From: Boseongicola aestuarii
GTDB lineage: Bacteria; Pseudomonadota; Alphaproteobacteria; Rhodobacterales; Rhodobacteraceae
Length of the DNA stretch: 64,000 nt
Reading direction: 5' to 3'
NCBI RefSeq assembly: GCF_900184815.1
Contig: NZ_FXXQ01000003.1
Coordinates: 245,791 to 309,790 of the forward strand
Shown here one piece after another: positions 54,852 to 64,000 of this stretch. The notes below the pieces were generated by a model. The model was not told where the DNA came from, searched no databases, and was given only the letters and a program-made list of their open reading frames with translations. Every line of letters starts with the position of its first letter. The first letter of the stretch is position 1. The position numbers and the translations under genes were made by a program.

Positions 54852-56867
54852 GTGACACGCCATCAAGAGGTACATCAAACCGATGCCAGCGAGTTGGCGA
54901 ATGCTTTGCGTTTTCTCGCAGCTGATTCCGTAGAGAAGGCAAAGTCCGGCCATCCTGGCATGCCATTGGGCATGGCTGACCTCGCGACCGTCCTGTTCAC
55001 CAAGCATCTGAAATTCGATGTAAAGAACCCTGAATGGCCGGATCGTGATCGGTTTATCCTGTCGAATGGTCATGGGTCTATGCTGCAATATTCCTTGCTG
55101 CACCTCCTTGGTTACGAAGGCGCAACAATCAAAGAGCTTCAAAGGTTCCGTCAGCTTCACGCACGTACTGCTGGTCATCCAGAACTGGGTTACTTGCCAG
55201 GAATTGAAACGACCACTGGCCCTCTCGGGCAAGGTTTAGGGAATTCGGTTGGCTTTGCACTTGGCGAACGCATGATGAACGCGGATTTTGGCGATGATCT
55301 GGTTGACCATCGCACCTGGGTATTCTGTGGTGATGGCTGCCTGATGGAAGGTGTCGGACAAGAGGCAATCAGTCTTGCGGGCCACTTGAAACTATCAAAA
55401 CTCACGCTCGTATTTGATGACAACAGAACCACAATTGACGGCGCAACCAGTGTTGCCACCTCAGAAAACCACGCCGCAAGATTTGCAGCGGCGAATTGGC
55501 GGGTTCTCCATGCGGATGGCCATGACCACGATGACATCAATGAAGCCATGACCGAGGCAAAGACATCGGACCAACCAACGGTGATCATTGCCCGCACCCG
55601 GATCGGATTCGGCGCACCGACCAAGGAGGGTAAGTCGATCGTCCATGGCTCTCCACTTGGTCCCGATGAACTGGCAGGGCTACGTAAGAACCTGAACTGG
55701 CCCCATGAGCCGTTTGTTATTCCGGAACCCATCAAGAACAAATGGCGCTCCGCTGGTGTTGCCGGGGCAACAGAGCGGCTTGCATGGCAAGATCGGTTGA
55801 AAGGCATCAGCCCAGCAACACGCGAAAAATTTGAACGACGCATATCCGGTAAGTTCCCGCCGACTCTGGAAGCAGAAGTTAAGGCCGCGATCAAATCGGC
55901 CGTGGCAACGCCTACAGCCGCGCCCATACGTAAGGGCAGCCTTGCAGCAACAGCGGTTCTGCAAAACTCTATGCCCGAGCTAGTTGGCGGCTCTGCTGAT
56001 CTTACCGGCAGTGTCCTAACCAAACCGGATAATATGCAGCTTGTCGTGCCAGGTGAATACGCCGGAAGACACGTAGGCTATGGCATTCGCGAACATGTGA
56101 TGGCTGCTACAATGAACGGGCTAGCGCTCCATGGTGGATTTTTTCCCTATGGTGGCACTTACTTGACCTTCAGCGACTATTGCCGCCCGTCAATCCGGAT
56201 GGCCGCGATCATGAATATCCGCGTGGTTTTCTTGTTCAGTCACGATTCAATCGGAGTTGGCGAAGACGGGCCGACGCACCAGCCTATCGAACAACTCGCA
56301 TCCCTACGAGCCATTCCAAATTTGCGTGTCTACCGCCCAGCTGACGGCGTTGAGGCGTTAGAATGCTGGCTGGATGCCGCGTTGCACTCGGGTCCGAGCG
56401 CTATGGTTGTGGCCCGCCAGGCCGTAGAGCCTGTGCGACGGGTCGAGAGGCCCGATATGCCATCGCGGCGAGGCGGCTATGTCTTGCAAGAGGCTAGAGA
56501 AAAACGTGATCTGACACTGATCGCAACTGGTTCCGAAGTTGATCTTGCAATCCGCACTGCGGCCCTGCTGGAAAAAAGCAATATAAACGCCGCAATCGTT
56601 TCACTGCCCTGCTGGGAAACATTCGATGTGCAGGATCAGTCGTATCGCGATGCTGTTCTGGGAACTGGGCCAAGATACGCCATCGAGGCGGCGCTGCCTA
56701 TGGGATGGGGACGCTATGTTGGCTCTGAAGAAAACGTATTTGGCGTGCCCAGCTTCGGCATGTCCGGACCGGGCCCCCAAGTTTATGCCGAAATGGGCCT
56801 TATCCCAGAAACTATTGCTGAATCCATCCTCAACAGGCTTGGTGCAAAACAGTCGGTAACGGCATGA
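54852..56867 (+). CDS. tkt: Transketolase
   Basis: 671 residues from a GTG start. Thiamine diphosphate motif GDGCLMEGVGQEAISLAGHLKL with Mg ligand context DDNRTTIDG; pyrimidine-domain DSIGVGEDGPTHQPIEQLASLRAIPNLRVYRPAD. It transfers two-carbon units between xylulose 5-phosphate and aldose acceptors. Full-length single-chain enzyme, probably a dedicated second copy for the island pathway. It overlaps deoC by ATGA. Confidence 0.95.
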   Translation: MTRHQEVHQTDASELANALRFLAADSVEKAKSGHPGMPLGMADLATVLFTKHLKFDVKNPEWPDRDRFILSNGHGSMLQYSLLHLLGYEGATIKELQRFRQLHARTAGHPELGYLPGIETTTGPLGQGLGNSVGFALGERMMNADFGDDLVDHRTWVFCGDGCLMEGVGQEAISLAGHLKLSKLTLVFDDNRTTIDGATSVATSENHAARFAAANWRVLHADGHDHDDINEAMTEAKTSDQPTVIIARTRIGFGAPTKEGKSIVHGSPLGPDELAGLRKNLNWPHEPFVIPEPIKNKWRSAGVAGATERLAWQDRLKGISPATREKFERRISGKFPPTLEAEVKAAIKSAVATPTAAPIRKGSLAATAVLQNSMPELVGGSADLTGSVLTKPDNMQLVVPGEYAGRHVGYGIREHVMAATMNGLALHGGFFPYGGTYLTFSDYCRPSIRMAAIMNIRVVFLFSHDSIGVGEDGPTHQPIEQLASLRAIPNLRVYRPADGVEALECWLDAALHSGPSAMVVARQAVEPVRRVERPDMPSRRGGYVLQEAREKRDLTLIATGSEVDLAIRTAALLEKSNINAAIVSLPCWETFDVQDQSYRDAVLGTGPRYAIEAALPMGWGRYVGSEENVFGVPSFGMSGPGPQVYAEMGLIPETIAESILNRLGAKQSVTA

Positions 56868-57856
56868 GTATTGGAATCACGAACATTAACGAAGTGCCAA
56901 ACGAATTGGCCCCGCGCAACAACGGTATGCCGCTCGACATAGAATTTATTCGCAATTTGCGCGTGAACCGAAGTGCTGTTGAGCGCCGGTGTGTGACGCA
57001 TGGTGGGCGCAGGACGGTTAAAAAAACCCATCAGGCCGCATGGCTGTTAAAATCAATTTCCTGCATTGATCTGACTACCCTGTCGGGTGACGACACCGCC
57101 GCGCGCGTGCGCCGGCTCTGCGCCAAAGCCCGCCAGCCGATTTCGTCGGATATGGTGGATCGCCTCGGCGTCAAAAGTCTGAACCTGCAGACTGGCGCTG
57201 TCTGCGTTTTTCATGAAATGGTTGAAACTGCGGTCTTAGCGCTGAAAGATACTGGCATCCCGGTTGCAGCAGTTTCGACCGGATTTCCTGCCGGCCTGAC
57301 GCCGCACCGCCTAAAAGTGATGGAGATCGAGGATTCTGTCGCTGCAGGGGCAGAGGAGATCGACATCGTAATTTCACGCAGGCATGTGCTGAGCGCCGAC
57401 TGGGGCGCGCTTTACAAGGAAATGCAGGATTTCCGTAAAGCTTGCGGTGACGCCCATGTCAAAGCGATCTTGGCAACCGGGGAACTTGGAACGCTGAGCA
57501 ATGTCGCGCGCGCTTCTTGGGTGTGCATGATGGCGGGCGCAGATTTTATTAAGACATCAACCGGCAAAGAAAGTGTGAACGCCACGCTTCCCGTTACGCT
57601 GGTTATGTTGCGAGCGATCAGAGATTACTACGACCAGACCGGAATAAAGATCGGATACAAACCCGCAGGCGGGATTTCCAAAGCTAAGGACAGCGTCGCT
57701 TACCTGTCGCTCGTCAAGGAAGAGCTGGGCAATTCATGGCTGTGTCCAGATCTGTTCCGTTTTGGCGCGTCGTCGTTGCTTGGCGACATCGAACGGCAGC
57801 TCGAACATCACCTGACCGGGTCGTACTCGTCCGGAAATCGCCATGCGCTTGCGTGA
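56864..57856 (+). CDS. deoC: Deoxyribose-phosphate aldolase
   Basis: 330 residues, longer than E. coli DeoC owing to an N-terminal extension of about 60 residues, as in the branch that includes animal enzymes. Active-site residues: Schiff-base Lys230 (FIKTSTG), Lys200 (VKAIL), Lys266 (GYKPAGG). It cleaves 2-deoxyribose 5-phosphate to acetaldehyde and glyceraldehyde 3-phosphate, or a related aldol. The next gene encodes an aldehyde dehydrogenase that could remove the aldehyde. Confidence 0.93.
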   Translation: MSIGITNINEVPNELAPRNNGMPLDIEFIRNLRVNRSAVERRCVTHGGRRTVKKTHQAAWLLKSISCIDLTTLSGDDTAARVRRLCAKARQPISSDMVDRLGVKSLNLQTGAVCVFHEMVETAVLALKDTGIPVAAVSTGFPAGLTPHRLKVMEIEDSVAAGAEEIDIVISRRHVLSADWGALYKEMQDFRKACGDAHVKAILATGELGTLSNVARASWVCMMAGADFIKTSTGKESVNATLPVTLVMLRAIRDYYDQTGIKIGYKPAGGISKAKDSVAYLSLVKEELGNSWLCPDLFRFGASSLLGDIERQLEHHLTGSYSSGNRHALA

Positions 57857-57868
57857 CCGGAGAAACAA

Positions 57869-60229
57869 ATGACAGTCTTGGAAGCATTCAAATCGATGGA
57901 TTATGGGCTTGCACCAGAAAGTGACGCTGAGGCACTTGCGTGGATTGCCGGGCGTAATGCCAAATTCGGTCATTTCATAAATGGCGAGTTTACCGAGCCC
58001 AGAAAGCTATTCCAGACATGTAATCCGGCCACTGCGAAGGTGTTGGCACAGGTTTCTGCCGGGGCAAAGAAAGACGTCGATGCTGCCGTCGAGGCAGCAA
58101 ATGCTGCCCAGCCTAGTTGGGAAGCCATGGGCGGTTCGGCACGATCACGGTATCTTTACGCCTTGGCGCGGCTTGTGCAGAAAAATAGTCGGCTGTTATC
58201 GGTTCTGGAAACGCTCGACAACGGGAAATCAATCCGGGAAACGCGCGACATCGACATCCCCCTGGTAGCGCGGCATTTCTACTATCACGCAGGCTGGGCA
58301 CGACTGTTGAAATCTGAATTTCCCGGATACGAGGCTGCTGGCGTTGCGGGACAGATCATCCCATGGAATTTTCCGCTGCTAATGCTTGCATGGAAAGTGG
58401 CGCCTGCGCTGGCCGCAGGCAATACTGTCGTGCTGAAGCCTGCTGAATACACACCGCTGACCTCGCTTTGCTTTGCAGAGATTTGTCAACAAGCTGGCCT
58501 GCCAAAGGGTGTGGTCAATATCGTAACTGGGGCTGGTGATACCGGCGCACTGGTTGCGGGCCACAAGAAGATTGACAAGGTAGCCTTCACTGGCTCCTCC
58601 ACCGTGGGCCGGATCATACGCCAGCAAACAGCCGGGAAAGGCAAGAAGCTGACTCTCGAACTTGGGGGCAAATCGCCTTTTATCGTATTTGAAGACGCCG
58701 ATATCGACGGCGCTGTCGAGGGCCTGGTGGATGCGATCTGGTTTAACCAGGGTCAGGTCTGCTGTGCCGGGTCGCGGCTTTTGATGCAGGAAAGTATTGC
58801 TGAGCAGATGCTCCAAAAAATCAAGGTGCGGATGGACAAACTGCGCGTCGGCAACCCGATGGATAAATCCATCGATATGGGCGCAATCGTCGATCCCGTT
58901 CAAAAGCAACGAATCGCAGAACTTGTTGATGTGGGTGTCAAAGAAGGTGCTGAAATTTATCAATGTGCCGCATCATTGCCAACAGATGGGTGTTATTATC
59001 CGCCCACATTGCTTTCGTCAGTTGAACCAGCAATGCGCGTCGCACAAGAAGAAATCTTTGGCCCAGTTCTGGTTGCCATGACGTTCCGCACACCAGCTGA
59101 AGCGGTCGAGCTGGCCAACAACACTCGCTATGGGCTGGCCGCCAGTGTCTGGACCGAAAACATCAATTTGTCGCTGGATATAGCGCCCCAGGTGAAAGCC
59201 GGGATTGTCTGGATAAATTCAACCAACCTATTTGATGCAGCGGCAGGCTTTGGCGGCTATCGCGAAAGTGGTTATGGCCGCGAGGGCGGCCGCGAAGGGA
59301 TGTTTGAATACCTGAAACCGAGCTTTCTGAAGACTCTTACTGCGGCAAAGCCCTCAAAGACTAGTGCTTTCACAAAGGTGTCTGCGCCAAACTCCGTGGA
59401 CCGGACCAGAAAGCTTTATGTCGGCGGCAAACAGGCGCGCCCCGATGGCGGCTATGACCGTGCCGTGCTTGATCCTTCTGGTAAGACTGTCGGACAGGTT
59501 GGCGAAGGCAACCGAAAAGATATCAGAAACGCCGTTGAGGCTGCTTCAAATGCAAAAAGCTGGGCAACCACGACCGGACATGCTCGGGCACAGATCCTCT
59601 ATTACATTGCCGAAAACCTGTCAGCCCGCGCTTCTGAATTTGCTGCGACGCTAAAATCCATGACCGGCGATAGCCATACAAAAGAAGTGGACACAAGCAT
59701 CGACCGGCTCTTCTGTTATGGTGCATGGGCTGATAAATTTGATGGTGCTGTGCATCAGGTGCCCATTCGGGGTGTCGCGCTGGCGATGAATGAACCAATT
59801 GGCGTGATTGGCATTGCCTGCCCGAATGAAGCCCCGCTCTTGTCGTTCATCTCGCTAGTGGCGCCAGCCATTGCGCTTGGCAATCGGGTCGTGGCTCTGC
59901 CTTCGCAAGATCACCCTCTGGCCGCGACCGACTTTTATCAGGTGTTGGAAACATCCGATCTCCCCGGCGGTGTTCTGAATATCGTCACCGGCGACCAGGA
60001 CTTGCTAACCAAAACGCTTTCTGAACATGCTGGCGTTGATGCGCTGTGGCATTTTGGCAGCGCAAACAGCGCTGAGGCCGTGGAGCTGGCATCCATCATA
60101 AACCTGAAGCAAACTTGGGTTGCGGGCGGCAAGGCCAGAAACTGGTTCGATGAAGCCCAGAGCGAAGGCAGAGAATTCCTGCGCCACGCAAGCCAAGTCA
60201 AAAACATTTGGGTCCCATACGGAGAATAG
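57869..60229 (+). CDS. Two-domain aldehyde dehydrogenase, ALDH16 type
   Basis: 786 residues. Domain 1 (about 35-485) is a complete [16 protein letters not shown], general-base Glu264 (LELGGKSP), nucleophile Cys298 (GQVCCAGSR) and [15 protein letters not shown]. Domain 2 (about 500-786) repeats the ALDH cofactor-domain fold ([31 protein letters not shown]) but has no catalytic Cys. This is the ALDH16 architecture known in bacteria and animals. It presumably oxidises the aldehyde released by DeoC. Last gene of the operon. Confidence 0.92.
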   Translation: MTVLEAFKSMDYGLAPESDAEALAWIAGRNAKFGHFINGEFTEPRKLFQTCNPATAKVLAQVSAGAKKDVDAAVEAANAAQPSWEAMGGSARSRYLYALARLVQKNSRLLSVLETLDNGKSIRETRDIDIPLVARHFYYHAGWARLLKSEFPGYEAAGVAGQIIPWNFPLLMLAWKVAPALAAGNTVVLKPAEYTPLTSLCFAEICQQAGLPKGVVNIVTGAGDTGALVAGHKKIDKVAFTGSSTVGRIIRQQTAGKGKKLTLELGGKSPFIVFEDADIDGAVEGLVDAIWFNQGQVCCAGSRLLMQESIAEQMLQKIKVRMDKLRVGNPMDKSIDMGAIVDPVQKQRIAELVDVGVKEGAEIYQCAASLPTDGCYYPPTLLSSVEPAMRVAQEEIFGPVLVAMTFRTPAEAVELANNTRYGLAASVWTENINLSLDIAPQVKAGIVWINSTNLFDAAAGFGGYRESGYGREGGREGMFEYLKPSFLKTLTAAKPSKTSAFTKVSAPNSVDRTRKLYVGGKQARPDGGYDRAVLDPSGKTVGQVGEGNRKDIRNAVEAASNAKSWATTTGHARAQILYYIAENLSARASEFAATLKSMTGDSHTKEVDTSIDRLFCYGAWADKFDGAVHQVPIRGVALAMNEPIGVIGIACPNEAPLLSFISLVAPAIALGNRVVALPSQDHPLAATDFYQVLETSDLPGGVLNIVTGDQDLLTKTLSEHAGVDALWHFGSANSAEAVELASIINLKQTWVAGGKARNWFDEAQSEGREFLRHASQVKNIWVPYGE

Positions 60230-60272
60230 GGCGTTGACGACAGCTTCAGGCACATTTTTTTGCGCACATCCG

Positions 60273-60350
60273 TCAAGCTCCTTCCGGTCCGCCGCGAACC
60301 TGCCGCAACTTCGTGACAATCTCTTCCGGCTTGTGTCGTTGGATTCCCAT
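60273..60350 (-). pseudogene. IS3-family OrfA N-terminal scrap
   Basis: 25 codons read MGIQRHKPEEIVTKLRQV and then an unrelated GGPEGA tail and stop. HKPEEIVTKLRQV is the start of an IS3-group transposase OrfA. No other part is seen nearby. Confidence 0.6.
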
Positions 60351-60581
60351 CTTCGATCCTCCGATTCCTAACTATAGGGGCGGACCAACTCAGTGGGAGA
60401 GGATCAACCCCTGGCCGCTGCGGAGTTCGTCTACGAGATACTGGGCGGATGCTGTCCTTGTGCCGCCCGGAGTGCGGATCGGTTGGCGAGAGGATCTATC
60501 TGGTGATTACTGACTGCGGTCGCCCATCGTCTTGAGGCCCTCGGCCAATGGAGATCTTGAATTGACCATCGATTAGGACCC

Positions 60582-60677
60582 CAGCTGCTGGCATTCTTTG
60601 AACGTCTTGAGCCGTGTCTGGTCGGTATTGAGGCCTGTGGAACAAGCCACCACTGGGCACGGGAACTGATCAAATTG
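60582..60677 (+). pseudogene. IS110-family transposase fragment
   Basis: About 32 codons read QLLAFFERLEPCLVGIEACG followed by TSHHWARELIKLE, the conserved N-terminal DEDD-region text of IS110 transposases (V-G-x-E-A-C then HHWAREL). Sequence on either side is not transposase-like. Confidence 0.7.
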
Positions 60678-60854
60678 GAAAGCGAACGTTCGCCGCGTCG
60701 TAGTCAGACGCTACAGGTTACATGAGGTGCGTCAACGACTGCTGGTGGATAGAAAGCCGACATGGTGTTACGTCGGTGGAAAGGACATCATCCTCGGCCA
60801 TTTGTCTTGGCGGTGTTCGGCCACTGGCCTGCACTTTCGTCGAGATAGTCTCAG

Positions 60855-61403
60855 TTGTCCAAACGTTTCGGCATCTCTCGCGGTCCCCTGCGTGAAGCTA
60901 CCCGCAGCCTGCAGTCTCGTGGGCTTGTTCAGGTTATCCCAAAGCGGGGCGTATTTGTCCGCTCTGTTTCGCCCGAGGAAGCTTTGGAAATTTATGATGT
61001 GCGTGCCGGCGTGTTTGGGCTTGCCGGTTGGCTGCTTGCAGACCGCGTGGACGATGCGATGCTGGCGGCGATGCGCGGCTACCTGGATCAAATGGACACC
61101 GCTGCTGAAAAAAGGGATTTCGACGAGTACTACCGTCAGAACCTTGAGTTCCACGACTTCCTTCTGGCAGGAACGGGCAACAATACATTGATCGAAGTCT
61201 ACAAGACTCTGGCGAACAAACTGCATCTTTGCCGCACGCGCAGTCTGGTAAATGCAGGTGGATTGTCGGTATCGAACCACGAGCATCGGGAAATGGTCGA
61301 TGCGGTCGCAACCGGGAATCGTGACCGGGCGCAGGCTGCATTCTTTCGACACGTCGAAAGGGCACGAGACAGGTTCAAATCAACAATCGGATCTTCGGAT
61401 TAG
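60855..61403 (+). pseudogene. GntR-family (FCD) regulator lacking its N-terminus
   Basis: About 182 codons. It begins inside the winged helix (LSKRFGISRGPLREATRSLQSRGLVQVIPKRGVFVR), with a TAG stop nine bases upstream of the first homologous codon; the first helix and the usual start are missing. The FCD ligand domain is complete, including ENLEFHDFLLAGTGN and SNHEHREMVDAVATGNRDRA. Initiation at the TTG is possible but the DNA-binding unit would be broken. Probably inactive. Confidence 0.8.
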
Positions 61404-62250
61404 CGCATCGTACTGACTGGTGCCAGTGCCGGGCCATGTTATGATTGGCAGACCGGAGCGGCTGTAATTCGCGCTTCCCAAAGCGGTTTGATTATTTCGC
61501 ACAGATTTTTCTGGATATGTTCCGTGAATTTGTTCACCAGACATGGCGACGGATTGTGTCCTGTCGTTGGATGAAAACTGGCATATGCCAAAACGGCTAT
61601 TGTGTCTTGGCCTTCTATTGGCGGCTGACGACCAATATTCTTGAACTTGCAAATAAAAGAAACGTCGAGCTGTTAGGATCAGGCCAGCATTCGGACGACA
61701 AGCTGTTGGCGTGATCTTCCCGAAAGCGCATTTGGATAAAGCCGACTTTCGGGAATTCGATATGCCAATTTTCGCGCTGATCAACTGCAACTGATGGGCC
61801 GGCGAAATTCATGTTGATGAAAGAATTGCCAGTTCAAAACCAGCACGGCTTCCCTGTTGGCTGTAATTTCTTTCCCTGATTTTGGAATTTCTTTCCCTGA
61901 TACCGGAATTTAATTCCCTGTTAATTTGAGTAGGGAATTCGCGCGTAAACATCTGATTTATATGCGCTAATAGAGCTGAGTGAGGTCAATTACGCCCAAA
62001 AACGTCAATTTTCCCTGTTCTTTCCCTGTTTAACAGGGAATTTTAGCCGCAGACTGGTTCGCTCGGGACTGTGTGCACAGCCAGGCAGTTCCACAAAACC
62101 GCCGATACAGTACGCTGCGTCAGATAGTGCCCAAGTTTCCGTGGGTTGTGGAGTGGGTGAGCTGCGCCAGACTCCGGCTCAGGACAAATTTGGCGCGTAA
62201 TCCACCAAGTGTCTGGACTGGCGATTTCCGCGATACGCGAAGCGGTGTGT
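61404..62250. other. Intergenic stretch with TTCCCTG repeat patch, no gene supported
   Basis: About 850 bp. Short frames on both strands have no recognisable content. The right-hand part carries the repeat patch listed separately and lies just 3' of the recombinase gene. Confidence 0.6.
61872..62040. repeat. TTCCCTG repeat cluster with a 19-bp palindrome
   Basis: Direct TTCCCTG copies start at 61872, 61893, 61914, 62011 and 62022; the last forms, with CAGGGAA at 62034-62040, the perfect palindrome TTCCCTGTTTAACAGGGAA. Spacing of the first three is exactly 21 bp. A related TAGGGAA lies at 61931-61937. The patch is about 210 bp downstream of the recombinase stop. Confidence 0.8.
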
Positions 62251-63855
62251 TCAGAGGGTTGTGATGCGCTGGCGTTGCGCTTTCCACTCGGCCGGAAGCT
62301 CATGGCGCAGGCACCAGTCGGACGTCAGTCCCAGAGGCTGCGTGCCATTCACAATTTCACGAACAATGTCAGGTGCCAGGAATGCCAGATCGACGAGTTG
62401 CTGAACTCGTCTTTTCGAAGTGCCAGCTTCCAAAGCGATAGCCTCGTAGCTCAAGCCGTCTTTCAACTGCCGGTACCATTGATTGGCGAGCGCAACATTC
62501 TCGACGAGCACCTGATCAACATTCGCCGGCCCTTCGCCAACAATGATCTTCATCTCTACGCCTCTTCGACGTTCAGTGAACGGCAGCTCAAGCGTGAGGT
62601 CATCTGGGTCACACTCCAGCTCAGCGCCTACAGGCTTTTGCGCGCGTTTGGCATTTAGATTGATCGTCAGTTTTCCTGGAGCGATCCGAACTCGCTCCAC
62701 GACTTCGAGGGCTTCTCGCGCATCAGGTATTTGTGTTTCGGTCCCCGGGAATTTTTGGATGTTGGCCGCCGCGGATAGCTGTCCAATCCGTTTTTGAACT
62801 GCGTTGGCAATAGCACCCTCCAAAACAAGCGCCGGGATGCGCCAGGTCCGTTGCTTCTCGTCTGCCTGTGTCACGCCGGTCACCAGCTTTTGGGAGATGT
62901 AGTAGCGATACCGCGTCTTGCCCTTTTGCGCATGGCTGGGAGTTAGCCGCTCGCCAGCTTCGTCAATGATCTTGCCTGCCAGCAGTGAGGGATCACGGTG
63001 CTGCTTGGAGAGACGAGGCTTCGCAGCCTTGCCACTTAGTTGGTCCTGCAGGGCATCCCATCGTTCAGGATCAATGATGGCGGAGTGCTGCCCCTCAAAG
63101 ACCTGGCCCTTGTGTCGAATGCGACCTGCATAGATAGGATTGGTCAGGATATGATGCAGCTGGCCCCGCGACATGATCTTACCGCCACGGAGGCCCCCAT
63201 CTGGCGCACGCCTCTGCTTTGACCGAAGCTGTAGTCGACCTGCGGCTTCCTGAACAAGACGCATTGCGCCCCACTCTTCATAGAGCCCATAGAGCGTAAG
63301 GATTGTCTCGGCCTCGGCGTGGTTGATACTCAACGTGCGGCCATCGGGTTCGTACCCAAGAGGCACATTGCCACCCATCCAGAGACCTTTGCGTTTAGAG
63401 GCCGCGATCTTGTCCCGGATGCGCTCTGCCGTCACTTCGCGTTCGAACTGGGCAAAGGAGAGCAATACATTGAGTGTCAGGCGCCCCATGCTGGTTGCGG
63501 TGTTGAATGACTGGGTGACCGAGACAAAGGAGGCCTCTGCCTGATCCAACCGATCAACCAGCTTTGCGAAGTCAGACAGGGATCGTGTCAGCCGGTCGAT
63601 CTTGTAGACAACGATCTGATCAACTTGCTTTGCATCCACGGCTTCCATCAATCGTTGCAGGGCAGGGCGTTCGAGATGCCCGCCGGATATACCTCCATCG
63701 TCGTAATGATTGGGTAACAACTCCCACCCTTCGTGGCGCTGACTGGCGACATAAGCTTCACAAGCCTCACGCTGCGCATCGAGCGAGTTGAAGTCCTGTT
63801 CCAAGCCATCCTCGGAACTCTTGCGGGTGTAAATGGCGCAACGGATGCGTTTCAT
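62251..63855 (-). CDS. Large serine recombinase (site-specific)
   Basis: 534 residues from ATG 63855. Resolvase domain about 4-145: catalytic Ser13 in YTRKSS, DDGGISGGHLERPALQRLM and IDRLTRSLSDFAKL. Recombinase domain about 170-270 (GYEPDGRTLSINHAEAETI, LHHILTNPIYAGRIRHKG). No Cys-type zinc ribbon. The tail has the same RRGVEMKIIV and TSKRRVQQLVDLAFLAPD text as the fragment beside tRNA-Gln. It overlaps the DUF2924 gene by ATGA. Likely driver of the island. Confidence 0.94.
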   Translation of the reverse strand: MKRIRCAIYTRKSSEDGLEQDFNSLDAQREACEAYVASQRHEGWELLPNHYDDGGISGGHLERPALQRLMEAVDAKQVDQIVVYKIDRLTRSLSDFAKLVDRLDQAEASFVSVTQSFNTATSMGRLTLNVLLSFAQFEREVTAERIRDKIAASKRKGLWMGGNVPLGYEPDGRTLSINHAEAETILTLYGLYEEWGAMRLVQEAAGRLQLRSKQRRAPDGGLRGGKIMSRGQLHHILTNPIYAGRIRHKGQVFEGQHSAIIDPERWDALQDQLSGKAAKPRLSKQHRDPSLLAGKIIDEAGERLTPSHAQKGKTRYRYYISQKLVTGVTQADEKQRTWRIPALVLEGAIANAVQKRIGQLSAAANIQKFPGTETQIPDAREALEVVERVRIAPGKLTINLNAKRAQKPVGAELECDPDDLTLELPFTERRRGVEMKIIVGEGPANVDQVLVENVALANQWYRQLKDGLSYEAIALEAGTSKRRVQQLVDLAFLAPDIVREIVNGTQPLGLTSDWCLRHELPAEWKAQRQRITTL

Positions 63856-64000
63856 GCGGCGCGCTTCTTCAAACCAAAGAAGCGGGGGCCGCTCCACTCG
63901 GCCCCTGTGATCCGTTTGGCGACCGCACTGAGAGATGAGAACGTCTGGCCGTCCATCTCAAAGCCGTCTGATGTGACGTTCACCCGATAGACGCGACCAT
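63852..64000 (-). CDS. DUF2924 protein, 5' part outside window
   Basis: The last 50 codons are visible: RVYRVNVTSDGFEMDGQTFS, then SLSAVAKRITGAEWSGPRFFGLKKRAA. The phrase SLSxxAxxITGxxWSGPRFFGL is the DUF2924 signature. These genes regularly precede serine recombinases in this lineage and are thought to be accessory factors. The stop overlaps the recombinase start. Confidence 0.85.
   Translation of the reverse strand, partial: GRVYRVNVTSDGFEMDGQTFSSLSAVAKRITGAEWSGPRFFGLKKRAA

Larger units (their letters stand above)
60230..60854. other. Decayed region with IS scraps
   Basis: About 625 bp without an intact gene between the ALDH stop and the beheaded GntR gene. It holds an IS3 OrfA start on the minus strand, an IS110 fragment on the plus strand, and further short frames I cannot identify. 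It reads as a pile-up of partial insertions and deletions. Confidence 0.7.

Noticed and set aside
61872..62040. CRISPR array
   Set aside because: Repeat units are only 7 bp, spacing is irregular after the third copy and no cas genes are present.
62043..62303. 86-codon frame on the minus strand after the recombinase
   Set aside because: It overlaps the recombinase 3' end in another frame and has no recognisable content.

Overview
This is the chromosome of a marine Rhodobacteraceae (Roseobacter-group) alphaproteobacterium. The grounds are the gene families and their order: split MnmC, MlaA-MlaC, the mreBCD-mrdA-rodA block, a TAXI-type TRAP transporter with a DctB/DctD-like pair, the paired GC-rich hairpins typical of the group, and a DUF2924-plus-serine-recombinase module. 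The genus cannot be fixed from sequence alone; the two-domain ALDH16 enzyme is a type I associate with Loktanella-like bacteria. Layout: (1) 1-14.8 kb is a housekeeping stretch with a divergent split MnmC pair, the outer-membrane lipid pair mlaA-mlaC, a run from ridA to an MscS channel, a peroxiredoxin, a ferredoxin reductase, rsmD, a solitary formate dehydrogenase alpha subunit and a histidine phosphatase/GST/saccharopine dehydrogenase operon. (2) 15.1-25.4 kb is a tightly packed, co-directional eight-gene cluster: Ser/Thr kinase, very acidic FHA protein, PP2C phosphatase, three dynamin-like or related P-loop GTPases, a probable Roadblock/LC7 protein and an unrecognised protein. No type VI secretion genes accompany it. 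This is the best candidate for an undescribed system: reversible phosphorylation coupled through an FHA reader to several GTPases. (3) 25.4-32.2 kb is a TAXI TRAP transporter with its own two-component system; the regulator has GAFPGA in place of GAFTGA. (4) 32.5-38.1 kb is the cell-elongation operon mreB-mreC-mreD-PBP2-RodA, followed by ghrA-like, SseB-like and UDG-like genes, an ArsR/permease pair and a KpsT/KpsE-like capsule export pair ending at tRNA-Gln. (5) From about 44.8 kb to the end is a mobile, AT-richer island. Just past tRNA-Gln lies the tail of a serine recombinase cut by an IS6-family element that lacks target-site duplications. A 14-kb carbohydrate catabolic cargo follows: ABC importer, SDR, GldA-like dehydrogenase, xylulokinase, SorC-type regulator, transketolase, DeoC and ALDH16. 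Then come IS110 and IS3 scraps, a beheaded GntR gene, a TTCCCTG repeat patch and an intact serine recombinase with DUF2924. Three promoters in the cargo share a two-part TTGCAA operator, which defines a local regulon. The cargo fits uptake of a sugar or polyol, oxidation to a ketose, phosphorylation, transketolase entry into the pentose phosphate pathway, and an aldolase/aldehyde dehydrogenase branch that disposes of a short aldehyde; the actual substrate cannot be read from the sequence.
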